DNA from: Phaeotremella fagi
Taxonomy: Eukaryota; Basidiomycota; Tremellomycetes; Tremellales; Phaeotremellaceae
Length of the DNA stretch: 64,000 bases
Assembly: GCA_001599715.1 (NCBI GenBank)
Contig: BCHU01000009.1
Location: 62,001-126,000, forward strand
Reading direction: 5' to 3'
A program made the translations under genes and the position numbers. A model generated the notes under the pieces. It was given only the letters and a program-made list of their open reading frames with translations, had not been told where the DNA came from and ran no database searches. Below, piece after piece: positions 33,184 to 42,950 of the stretch. The first letter of the stretch is position 1. The number at the start of each line of letters is the position of its first letter.

Positions 33184-34195
33184 TTACTCACAATCATAAG
33201 CCTCTTCAGCCGATCTTCTAGCTAATCGTTTAACTTTCTTCCTGTATGCTGAAAATTGACGTCAGCAATAAAGAAAGTTAATCACGATATCAGCCCCGAC
33301 TTACATGGGAAATCTTCTCTGACTTCTTTAGCGGCATCTACGTTCGCTGGTGAATTCAAATCTGGTGAGTCTTGTGATAACAATGAAATAACCGAAACGA
33401 GCTATGATCGAGTTTCATCAGTCTCTGACTCTCTGTTCATGTTAGATTCGACGTACAACACTTTCAACTGTATGCACCGGTAACCATCTTTCACCTGCAT
33501 CTTCGTATCCCCATTCATCGTCTCCTGGATTATGCTATATGGGGTCAGTTGGTATTCGTGGAGGGAAAAAACATTTTGAACATACTAAGATGGATACACA
33601 AACTTCTCCTTTCTTATCACCTTTGTGATACACTACGAATGGTCAGATCAAGTCAGTGATAGGTTCAGCATACCGTTCGGATGCCACATTTCAGAATCAA
33701 AGACCATCTTGGGCGGTAGCAGTGGATACTCCTGTTCGAAGTTAGTCCAGCGACAAGGATCGGTTGATAGTCTAGTCTACTCACGGTAGGAAATATTAAT
33801 CTGGCTTTGAGGATGGCTCCTTCGTATAGAGTATCGGCGGGACTGGGGAATTATCAGCTACGATGACATTGGATGCTGAGTACAGCACTCACCCCATGAT
33901 AACAATCTGCCATTCAAGGATGTTATCATCATCCACCAATCCAGCACTAAATCCATCAACAGGGTTCTTTTGTAGATCTAGAAGGTGAGATGTTCAGGTG
34001 TTAGACCAATCATTCCGGATATATCACAGCTAACCCACCTAACAACTGTTTCCGTAATATCAAAGATGAATTGGCGGTTGAAGAGATGACAGGAGTTCCA
34101 GGTTTTGAGTTTGAATTGTTTGGTCTGGAAGTTGGATAAGCCATTTTGGATGATGCTGATGAGGATGGTGCTGTTGATGTCCTTGTTGGGGGCAT
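33184..34195 (-). CDS. Ubiquitin-conjugating enzyme E2, UBE2G1/Ubc15 type
   Basis: Start at 34195-34193, stop at 33186-33184, about nine short exons. The first ~40 residues are a Ser/Thr/Pro-rich extension. The UBC core then reads SSLILRKQLLDLQKNPVDGF, MGPADTLYEGA, FPTEYPLLPPKMVFDSEMWH, the HPN tripeptide and a catalytic Cys in GEVCVSILH. The acidic loop GDDEWGYEDAGERWLPVHTVE and the tail SPANVDAAKEVREDFP are the marks of the G1 branch (human UBE2G1, fission yeast Ubc15) rather than Ubc7 proper. Between HPNV and the catalytic Cys this protein has YHKGDKKGEV, four residues more than human UBE2G1. Splice joins were read by frame and fit throughout. Acts in ubiquitin transfer, often Lys48 chains. 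Confidence 0.85.
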
Positions 34196-34432
34196 GTAAC
34201 GTGAGAAGGGGGTGGTGTTGAGATGGGATAATAGATGGGTAGATGGTATAAATTGAAGGTGACTGTGACTGTGATCGTATATATAGTGGTGGCAAACGCG
34301 TTCCTTATCAATAAACAGTCTCAAAATACACGTCATAAACCACGTGCTTCGAGATATAATTTCTGAATTTCACCTCCTCAAAGATGTTGTTAAAATTTTG
34401 ACCAACAATATCACATATCCATCCTACCAAAA
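34196..34432. promoter_or_regulatory. Divergent promoter of the E2 gene and NOC4
   Basis: A 237-bp gap between divergent start codons. A CACGTG core lies at 34342-34347 on the NOC4 side. Confidence 0.5.
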
Positions 34433-36652
34433 ATGCCTTCCTCACTACCGAAACCCAAATCAATATCATCCAAGGTAGCCTCCTCATCCACCTCCTCACC
34501 CTTGATCCAAATCCCAAAACTCGAAACCTCACTTCTATCCTCGCCGTACAACCCCAATCCTCTTCTCTCCTTGACCCAACTGTCAAGACATCAATCACCT
34601 GAAGTCGTTCATAAAGCCATCTGGGCTTTACACAGGGTATTCATCGTATACATCAACGAAGGGAAAGTCGGTGGATTAGCTGGTGGAGATGGGAACGGTG
34701 TTTCCAAGAGTGAAGCGGTCGTTACCGAAGATGGTGACGCTGAATCACATTCTAGACAAGTGAAAGGTTGGGTACGAGAACGATTCATCGAATATGTCGA
34801 TGTTCTTGGGGGACTGCTACGTGATTCAGAGGCAGGTTTACGAGTGAGTCACCTGATCATACTCCACTGACATCTAGTCTTCTGCACTACCATTGTTGTT
34901 TTCACTACTTGGACCGCTCTCCTTATCGTCCTCCCCCCCACCTAATCCAGCCATCATCCATACTCAATTTTTCCGTCTCATACTTCGTTTCCTTCTTTCA
35001 CCTACACCATCACTCCGAGGTTCCTCCACACCTTCAGCTTCTACTTCAGAAAACGCAATTAAATGGGTGACCAAAGCTGACAATCAAATTCCACTCGAGG
35101 AAGGGGTTTTACCACTGGACGTCATCAAAATTATTGTTGATGAATATTGGGCTAAACATGATGATCTTCGATGGGCATTCTTCAAGGAAGCTACGTAAGT
35201 AGTGTCAGCTGAAACAGACCACCCACTAATATCTCACTAGTCACTACCTCCAAAACTCCACTCTCGACCATCCCGAGAATCTGTTATCCCAATTAACACC
35301 ACTCACGAATCTACCCAAACTTCCAGAAGATCTCAATACATTTTTCCTCCCCTCGTTAGCCACCAAACCTAGTGGAACCTCATCAAACAAAAAAGTCAAA
35401 CTATCCAAACCTAAACCCAAAAAGAACGGTAAAATCGCCGGTGAAAACGACGCAACACCAGATTGGATGGCATATTACGATTCGGAAAGTGAAGAATCCG
35501 AAGCAGAAGATTTATCGATAGGTAAAAAAAGAGCTTTACCGGGATCAACCAATGGAATCCGAACATCCAGTTTATCGATTCATGCGTCGATACATTCAAT
35601 CCCATCTCATGTAGGTTTGTATACGACACTTTGGGAAACTTTATTATCGAATATCAGATTAGATGAGAATTGGACTAGAAAAGTTTTGGTTGGTTTACAT
35701 GGTGAAAAGGGTATTTTGGGTCATATGAAACCGGAAAGAAGAGTTAGAGTCGCAGATTGGTTAGGTGGTTTGGTTGATGGTGGAGGTGGATTGGCTATGT
35801 TGGCAATGAACGGGTTGTTCGTTTTAATGACTAAATATAATCTGTAAGTGGTGTCGTTCATTGGCAAACCTTACTAACCTTGAAATAGTGATTATCCAAA
35901 TTTCTACATCCGACTATATGGCTTACTAGATAAAAACGTTTTACATGTTAAATATCGAGCGAGATTTTTTAGATTACTAGATACATTCCTAAAATCAAGG
36001 TAAGATTTTCATCACCTCATTTCTATCCCTCTGACCCGAATAGTCTCCTACCATCGGCACTAATCGCCTCATTCATTAAAAGATTATCAAGACTTGCCCT
36101 AAAAGCTCCACCAGCAGGTATAATAATGTTAATCCCGTTCATCTACAATCTCTTCAAAAGACATCCAGGATGTATGGTGATGATCCAACGTCATGAATCT
36201 GAAGAGACGGGTGAGTCCATCTTGGCATCCTGAGAAACACCTAACGAAGTTATAGATCCATTCGATGAATCCGAGGAATCACCATTCGTCACCAAAGCCA
36301 TTAATTCATCTTGTTGGGAATTAGGTGCCCTGCAACATCACTATTTAGCGTCGGTCTCCACACTAGCTAAAATATTTACGGAGGTATTCACCAAACCTGA
36401 ATACAACCTAGAAGATTTTCTGGATCACGGATACGGTACTGTGAGTCGTCTTTTTCCACTGCTTTTCATAAAGTTACGCTTACACTGTGACAGCTTTTCG
36501 AAACTGAGATCAACAGGAAAATCAAGAACCCACCTGCGCTTTCACTTTCACTAGAGTTACCTGATTCTGCTGTTGGTGTTGTCTTCCCTGGTGAAGTGGA
36601 AGAAGAGGTCAGAGCTTCTGGAGACGTCGTTAGTCAATTATGGAAGTTTTAG
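34433..36652 (+). CDS. NOC4: Ribosome biogenesis protein NOC4
   Basis: Nucleolar protein of the CBF/Mak21 family that works with Nop14 in maturation and export of the 40S subunit. About seven exons; introns lie near 34842-34879, 35196-35240, 35845-35888, 36001-36042, 36210-36255 and 36441-36493. The product is about 600 residues. The C-terminal half carries the conserved Noc4 block in order: DYPNFYIRLYGLLDKNVLHV, RFFRLLDTFLKS, LPSALIASFIKRLSRLALKA, IPFIYNLFKRHPGC, DPF, AINSSCWELGALQHHYLASV and PEYNLEDFLDHGYGT. The middle has a Lys-rich disordered patch (KVKLSKPKPKKNGK) and an acidic Ser/Glu run. The last exon is less conserved. The stop lies 118 bp from the convergent stop of the first tandem-family gene. 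Confidence 0.9.
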
Positions 36653-36769
36653 GTGTATCCCAATATCTTGTCTGAAGACGTATGCATCTCTTGCTACAAG
36701 AACGCAGCACATATGGCTTCATAACAATCCATCAGCATTGACTACTGAACTATATGATCTATCGAAAGT

Positions 36770-37361
36770 TCAACGTAACGCTGAACCATCTCCACTCATA
36801 CCCAAGAACTTCTCGCGAGTCCGAAGATGAGCCTCAACAATCGTGTCTCTATTCTCTTTAACCACAGATCTAAACTTTTCAAACTCCATCTGTTCAACTG
36901 TCCCAACGATAACCGTATCAAGCAAAGACAACCAACGAGTTTGATCACAAAGTATCAAACTCGCCTCAGGAGCCTCAATAACCTTCTGAATTTCATTTTC
37001 GTGCCCGATCAAATTCGATCCATCGTGCACGAAATACATCCAAGCCTGTTCTCTGAGTACCGAATCGGAAAGGTCCAAAGATGCAGAAAGCTCGCATTTG
37101 TAATGACGTTTCTTGATATCGTTGGAATTAGGTGTATCGTTGGAGTCGTCGGTGTTCGATACGAATTGAAAAACGGTGAAGAGTTCTTGATATTCAATCT
37201 CTCTAAAACGTATTCATCTGTCAATCGAATCATCCTTCATTCGATGAACTGTACTTCAGAAAGACTACTCACCCTTTATCTGAGTTCGTTACCCAGAACT
37301 GGGATTGGAGACTTCCATTTTCAACTGGATGGGTGATGATTTCAGAAGGGACAAGTGGCAT
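36770..37361 (-). CDS. Tandem small-gene family, member 1
   Basis: Two exons: ATG at 37361-37359; short exon 1 ends at GG of a GGT/GGA codon (phase 2); a roughly 70-nt intron (GTGAGT ... GTTTTAG); exon 2 to the stop at 36772-36770. About 172 residues beginning MPLVPSE. The middle is strand-rich (IEYQELFTVFQFVSN, KKRHYKCELSASLDL) and the end is a helix RDTIVEAHLRTREKFL. It shares the start (MPL), intron position and phase, size and closing helix with the neighbours at 37893 and 38743. No known domain, signal peptide or membrane span. Confidence 0.6.
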
Positions 37362-37892
37362 TATTTTCGCAGTAAGTCTTTAATTTGTGAATCAATGAAC
37401 AGTGGTTGGAGAGGAAATACTTTGCTCTGAGGAAAGAGATAACATAGCACACGTTCAGTAATTGATGCCTTCCCATTAATACAAAAGATCCTTCAGAGTC
37501 ATACAAAAAGAAGCGAACGAGTCTTATTCATCAATAACCAGTCCATTCCAGCATGTACCTCAAAATACGAAAATCGGCCATCCTCGAGGTCCCAAATTTC
37601 TTTGGCTTGTGATTTCAATTACTTGAAGTAGTGTGAGTGGTCGAAAAGAGAATGTATTGATGACCTAACGGAGTTACGAATCCACGGTATAATGAGGTCT
37701 CTTCTTGCCTTCTGATGTGATAAAGGATGTCTGAAGAGGCCGAGAGGGACTTCCCATTGTCTTTGTGTAATTCAAACCCAGATTGATTTTGGAGTTTTCA
37801 GGCATTTTCTAAAAGACTGTACTGATAGTTGAGTCTAAGCGATTGACGCCGCATACGTTACATCTCTATATGAACACATGATGGCCTAACCT
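37362..37892. other. Intergenic spacer in tandem family
   Basis: This 531-bp gap holds the promoter for member 1 and the 3' UTR of member 2. No gene or repeat was recognised. Confidence 0.4.
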
Positions 37893-38425
37893 CTAAGACG
37901 AATCCAAAGATTCCGCCTCTACTGAATATACCTGACTCACAATCTTCTTCCCGTTCTCATCGTATTTCAAAATCTCTTTACGTTGCGAGAGATGAGCCCC
38001 GATGATAGAATCAACATTTCTTCCAACAAAAGCACTGAAAACAGGAGTATTTGCGAACCGAATACTATTGTTGATCAAAGCAGTCCAGCCACTATAAGGT
38101 ACCAGTTCCTCGCTGTTCCACTCAAAACGTCGAACTCCGTCCCAACCCAAAACCTTCTTTCCACGTACAATCGAAACTTTTTCGAAGATATTGACAGACG
38201 GAATATCACTGATTGAAGTGGATAGAACGAGTCTTTCTTTTTCATCACTCGTGTTAAACGTATAAGAACTTGTTTCTAAGGTTTGCGAAACAGTGGAGCT
38301 GGAATAAAGCGGTTACTTTAAAAGTTGGATTCCAAAATAATATCGACTTACCCTTCATCATTCGTTTTTGAATCATAATTGGTATGGATGAAACCGCTGT
38401 CGTTCTCAAGAATTATGAGCGGCAT
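37893..38425 (-). CDS. Tandem small-gene family, member 2
   Basis: ATG at 38425-38423. Exon 1 (about 25 codons) ends TNDEG with GG before the donor GTAAGTCG, so phase 2. Exon 2 opens with STVSQTLETS and runs to the stop at 37895-37893. About 160 residues. The closing region VDSIIGAHLSQRKEILKYDE, then NGKK, matches member 3 closely (VSIINTHISERGKLLKYDE, then TGKK). This clear pair anchors the family. Function unknown. Predicted soluble, strand-rich then helical. Confidence 0.6.
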
Positions 38426-38742
38426 AGGAGGAGACTTGGCTTTCTCGTTTTGCGAAATTGAATGAATGCGTTGGGAGAAGATACTGTACAATTATCATTG
38501 CCTATCATTCACATACATTGTAGTCTTCGCAGGTTCAAGTGTGAAACCACAAATGACGAATGTGCCCAGAAAGGACTGATCATGATAATTGTCATCATGA
38601 AGTGTGAACCAGTGGACAGTCTTCTACAGGTTGGGGTCTTTGGTAACATTAGTACAATAATGCATCTCTGTGAACTATCACGTTGAAGCCGCATACATAC
38701 AAAGAAGTGGAACACAAGAGACAAAGCCTATATACAGTAGCC
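38426..38742. other. Intergenic spacer in tandem family
   Basis: A 317-bp spacer between members 2 and 3. An imperfect GATCATGATAATTGTCATCATG inverted repeat (38578-38599) is the only structure noticed. Confidence 0.4.
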
Positions 38743-39331
38743 TCACTTCACCTCAGTAGGTGACTCCTCCATCTTCTTCCCTGTCTCATCGTACTTAAGG
38801 AGCTTTCCACGCTCAGAAATATGAGTGTTGATGATAGAAACAGCTTTCTTTCTGACAAGATCAGAAAATACTTGTCGATCGGGAATTTGACGTGATGTAG
38901 CTGAACCCAAGAGAATCCACCATCCCTCAAAATCCCCAAGTCGATCCCCGACCAAACTTTTGAAATACTGACGAGAGTCCCAATCTACCCTTTCCCTAGG
39001 CACCATTTTCCCATCCACCCTGCCCCTAACTACGAACCGCGCTGCTTCCTCGACATTGGCTCTATGGTCCTTGAAAATCGTAGTGGTGAGAACAAATTCC
39101 TCTCTCTCCTCATTGGACTCGAATGATCGAAAAGTCGATTGCAATTTTTGAGAGATGGTAGAGCTGGTAGATATGAAGTCAGACTTTTACTATTCAGAAA
39201 ATGAGTTGAACCAATTCGACCTACCCTGCATCATTTGTTTCTAAAGTATAATAGGTCTCAATGAAACAGACGTCTTCATCGTCACTTTCATCAAGTATAG
39301 TCAGGTTTGCTCTGGAAACCGAGATGGGCAT
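38743..39331 (-). CDS. Tandem small-gene family, member 3
   Basis: ATG at 39331-39329. Exon 1 ends TNDAG with GG before GTAGGTCG, phase 2. The intron ends at ATCTACCAG, and exon 2 opens STISQKLQSTF. Stop at 38745-38743, about 177 residues. The body has a longer insertion than member 2 (VVRGRVDGKMVPRERVDWD). The region GWWILLGSATSRQIPDRQV precedes the closing helix shared with member 2. Exon 1 boundary residues (TND.G) and the start of exon 2 (ST.SQ.L) are nearly identical in members 2 and 3. Function unknown. Confidence 0.6.
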
Positions 39332-39835
39332 GATAAGAGATTTTGGGCTTTTTTCTAAAACTGAAAAAAAAATTCCTTTACGGTAGGGAAGAAGAAGAGT
39401 TCTGTTTGTTTTACTTCCCATCATTACATTTCTATACTCCCGAATGTTTTCTGACTCCGAAATCAAAGATAGCGAGTATTAGGAGAAAGTCACAAAGGAT
39501 AGAATGTGGTCTTCGTCTTTTTGAGGTTGCATCATATTGATGGCGCCTCCTTCCAGGAAGTCTGACGCTGACATAAAACAGAATACATACCTCAATGGAA
39601 ATCCTTTTATTACCTACTTGGCCTCCTCTATCTTCCTCGACAAACATGTGTCAAGGATTCAAAAAGCATTTGTAAATCCAGGATATCAAAATGGTTTCCA
39701 AATTTAAACAGCCTTTTGCTAAGTGGCAAAACAGCTTTTGCCACACTGTTAGAAAGTTCCAGTTCTCCTCTGTTACCTTTCATGCATATGACTAGAGAAC
39801 TACTTGCACCAGCGAATGGAGATAAATACCTTACC
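39332..39835. other. Intergenic spacer in tandem family
   Basis: A 504-bp gap. It includes an inverted word GCAAAAGCTG / CAGCTTTTGC-like (AGTGGCAAAACAGCTTTTGCCACA, 39721-39744) with about 8-bp arms. No gene supported. Confidence 0.4.
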
Positions 39836-40368
39836 TCATTCCCTTCTTGTATCTCTCACCCCCTCGAAGCTCTCTGTTTTTCTACGCTCCTCAGCAATCT
39901 TGAAAAGCGTCTCGCAACCCTCCAAATGAGACTTGATGATCCCGTCCATACAATCTTTCGTACAAAAGACCGATTGAAAACTTTCATCAACCTCAAATTT
40001 CCACCGCGATGCCAGATCTCTTAGAGTAGATTTCCACACCTTTTCTGGTGAATGTTTCGAGTATCTCGTTAGAGTTACCGCTAGGATTTTTATACCGTCG
40101 TCGTTGACTTTAAAGGGTGCTTGACTTTCGTAGGGGTTGGGATTCCCAATTTTGCATATACGTGCTGTGACGACTACTTGTTTTTCTCTGCATTTCAGAC
40201 TGTTCAGTGTAAGTCTAAGCGAAGGGTGTTCGGGATTTTGAAAGAAACTGTCGACTCTGTATGTGTGTTCTTGAGCACTGCGGATCGGTCAGTGAAACCG
40301 AAGCACTTGCAGTACCTACAGGTTGATAGAATGAGTGGTGAGAGTGCAGACGTCTCCATATATCTCAT
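39836..40368 (-). CDS. Tandem small-gene family, member 4 (diverged)
   Basis: Start at 40368-40366, or at the next in-frame ATG 40359-40357. A short exon 1 is followed by an intron read as GTACTG ... CCGCAG, whose phase-2 junction gives an unbroken frame to the stop at 39838-39836. A GTAGGT donor 4 nt earlier would break the frame. About 165 residues. The body is strand-rich with several Cys (LNSLKCREKQVVVTARICKI, FCTKDCMDG). The closing helix DGIIKSHLEGCETLFK aligns with VDSIIGAHLSQRKEIL of member 2. Sequence is strongly diverged, but gene structure is the same. Confidence 0.5.
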
Positions 40369-40749
40369 CCGATGAAAATAGAGTGGTAGTTGTAGTTGTA
40401 GTTGTTGTTGTTGTAGTTGTTGTACCGACATCAGACATGACGATGAGTAACAACAGGCTAAGGTTTTGGTAAACAGGCTATAAGTTAGCAAAGATAAGTG
40501 GTTAATCGTGCAATGTTTTTGTACTCCGAGATTGACAACATCGAAGGCAACTTTCTTTCTAAGACCATCGGCATTTGATTTTATGTCCTACTGATCCCTA
40601 ATTCCGCAGAGAGAGTAGAATTCTTAAAGTTTCGGTCAAAATGTGAGCTGGATCATGTAAAAGATAACTAAAAATGGACAAGCAGAAGGAGTTACAAGAT
40701 AATCACATCCAAACTTCCATACTGATCAGTAAAAGCCCCACGCTCCTCA
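40369..40749. other. Intergenic spacer in tandem family
   Basis: A 381-bp gap between members 4 and 5, holding the microsatellite noted separately. No gene seen. Confidence 0.4.
40385..40424. repeat. GTTGTA/GTT microsatellite
   Basis: About 40 bp of GTAGTT/GTTGTT units directly upstream of member 4, probably in its promoter or 5' UTR. Confidence 0.8.
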
Positions 40750-41271
40750 TTAAGTAGACAAGAACCTCGAACAAAAACTCATCTGCACCAAAAACATCGT
40801 CTTCAAACTCTCCCTGACCTCAGTATAAATCCTCTGTTCAACCCCCTCTGTCCATTCCTCTTCGATATCACCAACGTTCTCTGGTAAATCTCTACCCTTC
40901 TGATCATCGAAATCTGATAACTTGTATTCCACCAAAACCTTTTCACCAAGTCCGGGATGTAGACAACTACAAACTCTCGTGGTTGACTGGGTGACTTGCA
41001 TTATTGCTGCCAAGTCTTGGATTTTGTCTTCGGGGTTTTGGATGTTGGTGAACGATAATCTTAGATAGGGGAGATGTTGATGTTGAAGGGTAGTGCTAAC
41101 ATCTTTCCACGTTTCTCCACTTATAGGATAAGCACTACAGTGTTTGCCGGTGAGTTGAAACACGAGTTTTGATGTGAGGTGCAGTACTTACATTGTGGAA
41201 TATTGGGTATAGAATTTGATTTTATCGCTATAACAAGTTTTGAAGATTTCGGATGGATCCTCAGACGCCAT
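40750..41271 (-). CDS. Tandem small-gene family, member 5 (diverged)
   Basis: ATG at 41271-41269. Exon 1 of 27 codons ends in AT before GTAAGTAC (phase 2). The intron ends CACTGTAG and the frame then runs to the stop at 40752-40750. About 154 residues. Body: YLRLSFTNIQNPEDKIQDLA, SCLHPGLGEKVLVEY, then an acidic turn and a closing helix VEQRIYTEVRESLKTMFLVQ. The link to members 1-4 rests on size, orientation, position and the same phase-2 intron about 27 codons in; residue identity is low. Confidence 0.5.
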
Positions 41272-41721
41272 TTTGTACTGATACAAGTAAAATAGTAATC
41301 TGAAAAGGTGGATCGATGACAAGCCTGAAAGTGAACATAGTGTGTCCAGTTCGATCTGATTTACCCGAGTGTGGTCTCATTGGAAGCTCAGTCTTCTAGC
41401 TTGCTTACCTTCGCCTGACAACAATTATCTTGGAAGGGTCTTTGGAATGAAAGAAGACTCTCCATCTCTCCGATTTAGTCATGATGATCAGTTGGAAAGT
41501 GCTAAAATTCACCTCCATCAGGCGATGTACTGTAAATGTCAACAACCAGTAACTTACAGTACCAAACCCTTCTTAGTGGCACGCCACAGGTAGTAATCAC
41601 CATCACTGACTGACTGAAGCACACAAACAGATCCTCATCACCCCCAATCCACGCCTAAACCGAACAGAAACGTATCATAACCATCTTGACCATCTTGATT
41701 ATCCTGACATTTCCCAAAGAA
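41272..41721. promoter_or_regulatory. Divergent intergenic region
   Basis: A 450-bp gap between divergent start codons. A Gln/His-type plus-strand frame (41369-41593) lacks coding support. The region presumably carries both promoters. Confidence 0.4.
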
Positions 41722-42550
41722 ATGTGGCCATATCATTTCCCGCAACAAAGCCAAGTCCAAGTCCAAGTCCCACCACCAGCTCCCCTCCCTGAGCCAGCAC
41801 CAAGAGACTCGATCAAAGGTACACCCCCGGATCTCCTACATCAAATCCGTTTCTTCGTAGAAGGTATAACGAACGGTGATCCAACTACTGGCATCGATTA
41901 TGCAACTTGGATAGAGGTCTATAAATCTTGTCAATCTAGGTCAGTACCTCTCTCCCATAGTCCTATTTTGATACTTACAGTCGACGGCGATATTATAGTG
42001 AAACTCGAAGTATCATCGAGAAGATAGTTACTGAAAGATTAAAACTTCCTTGGCCTTATAATCATAAAGTACGTCCATCTCCCATTTACTGATTTAGATC
42101 AAATGAGTGATGATAGGCCCTACTCCTATCACAACTCCTTCCTGCTCGATCCCTACCCCCCCTCCTAGAGAATCTTAAACCTTTAGCCAAACTCCCCGAT
42201 CCAGATCCCCACACCGGTCAAATATACAATTCAACAGATGCAACAATCTACACCAATCTTTTAGCTTCACATATAAAAGCACTCGGTAAATTCCACGATT
42301 CAGTATATCGTTATACGTAACTGACAACTGTACCCCAGGTGAAGCTCAAAAAGCAGTTGACGAAGAAGAAAAAGTGAAAAATAACTTCCAACTGTTCAAT
42401 TCTTTCTATGGTCAATCCAAAGTCGCTTGGAGACCTCTACCGAAACCTGATGTTCGATGGGGTCAATGGGTATTACCTGGTACAGGTAGTTCAGGATTTT
42501 CAGCGCAAGATTGGTGGGTTGTACGTAAAGACGATGATCAGGTTGTGTAA
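41722..42550 (+). CDS. Unrecognised protein of about 225 residues
   Basis: Four exons, with introns near 41940-41981, 42070-42117 and 42286-42335; frames join cleanly to the stop TAA at 42548-42550. The N-terminus has a VQVQVPPPAP-type Pro-rich stretch. The next part is helical (PDLLHQIRFFVEGI, YATWIEVYKSCQS, RSIIEKIVTERLKLPWPY, LLENLKPLAKLPDPDPHTG). The C-terminus is Trp/Gly-rich (YGQSKVAWRPLPKPDVRWG, then SAQDWWVV). The conserved look of the exons suggests a real gene, but I do not recognise the family. No signal peptide or membrane span. Confidence 0.6.
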
Positions 42551-42950
42551 TGTACTTTTACAATAGTTGTAGTGATATGCATTCCACTTTTCAAACTATG
42601 AACCAAAACTTGAGAGAAATAGGGTTTGGGGTATCAAAATGCTATAAACGGGAAACAAAAACAGGCTAGCTAGGAAAGAAGAAAGATAAGAAAGTGAAAA
42701 AGGAAAAAGTCAAAAATCAAAAGGGTCCATGTGAAATGAAATGATATACCATCTTGTGGTATTCAATTGATGATTAATGGATCGAATTAAAATCGTAGTG
42801 TAATGATATGATAATTTTGTTATGCTTCAAGTTCCTGTTTATTTGTCGGTATGCGATGTGATGCGTTTACTATTTGTTATAATTGGATTCTGTTTTTTCG
42901 TTTTTGTTTTTGTGATTGTTTCTTGATGTTGATGTCGTACCGACCGTAGT
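42551..42950. other. Convergent intergenic region, AT-rich
   Basis: A 400-bp gap between the stop codons of the unknown gene and HMG-CoA reductase, rich in A/T runs (GTTTTTTCGTTTTTGTTTTTG near 42893-42913). Probable 3' UTRs and poly(A) signals. No gene. Confidence 0.45.

Noticed and set aside
36827..37336. 169-codon plus-strand frame
   Set aside because: Antisense to tandem-family member 1, whose minus-strand reading keeps the family intron and helix.
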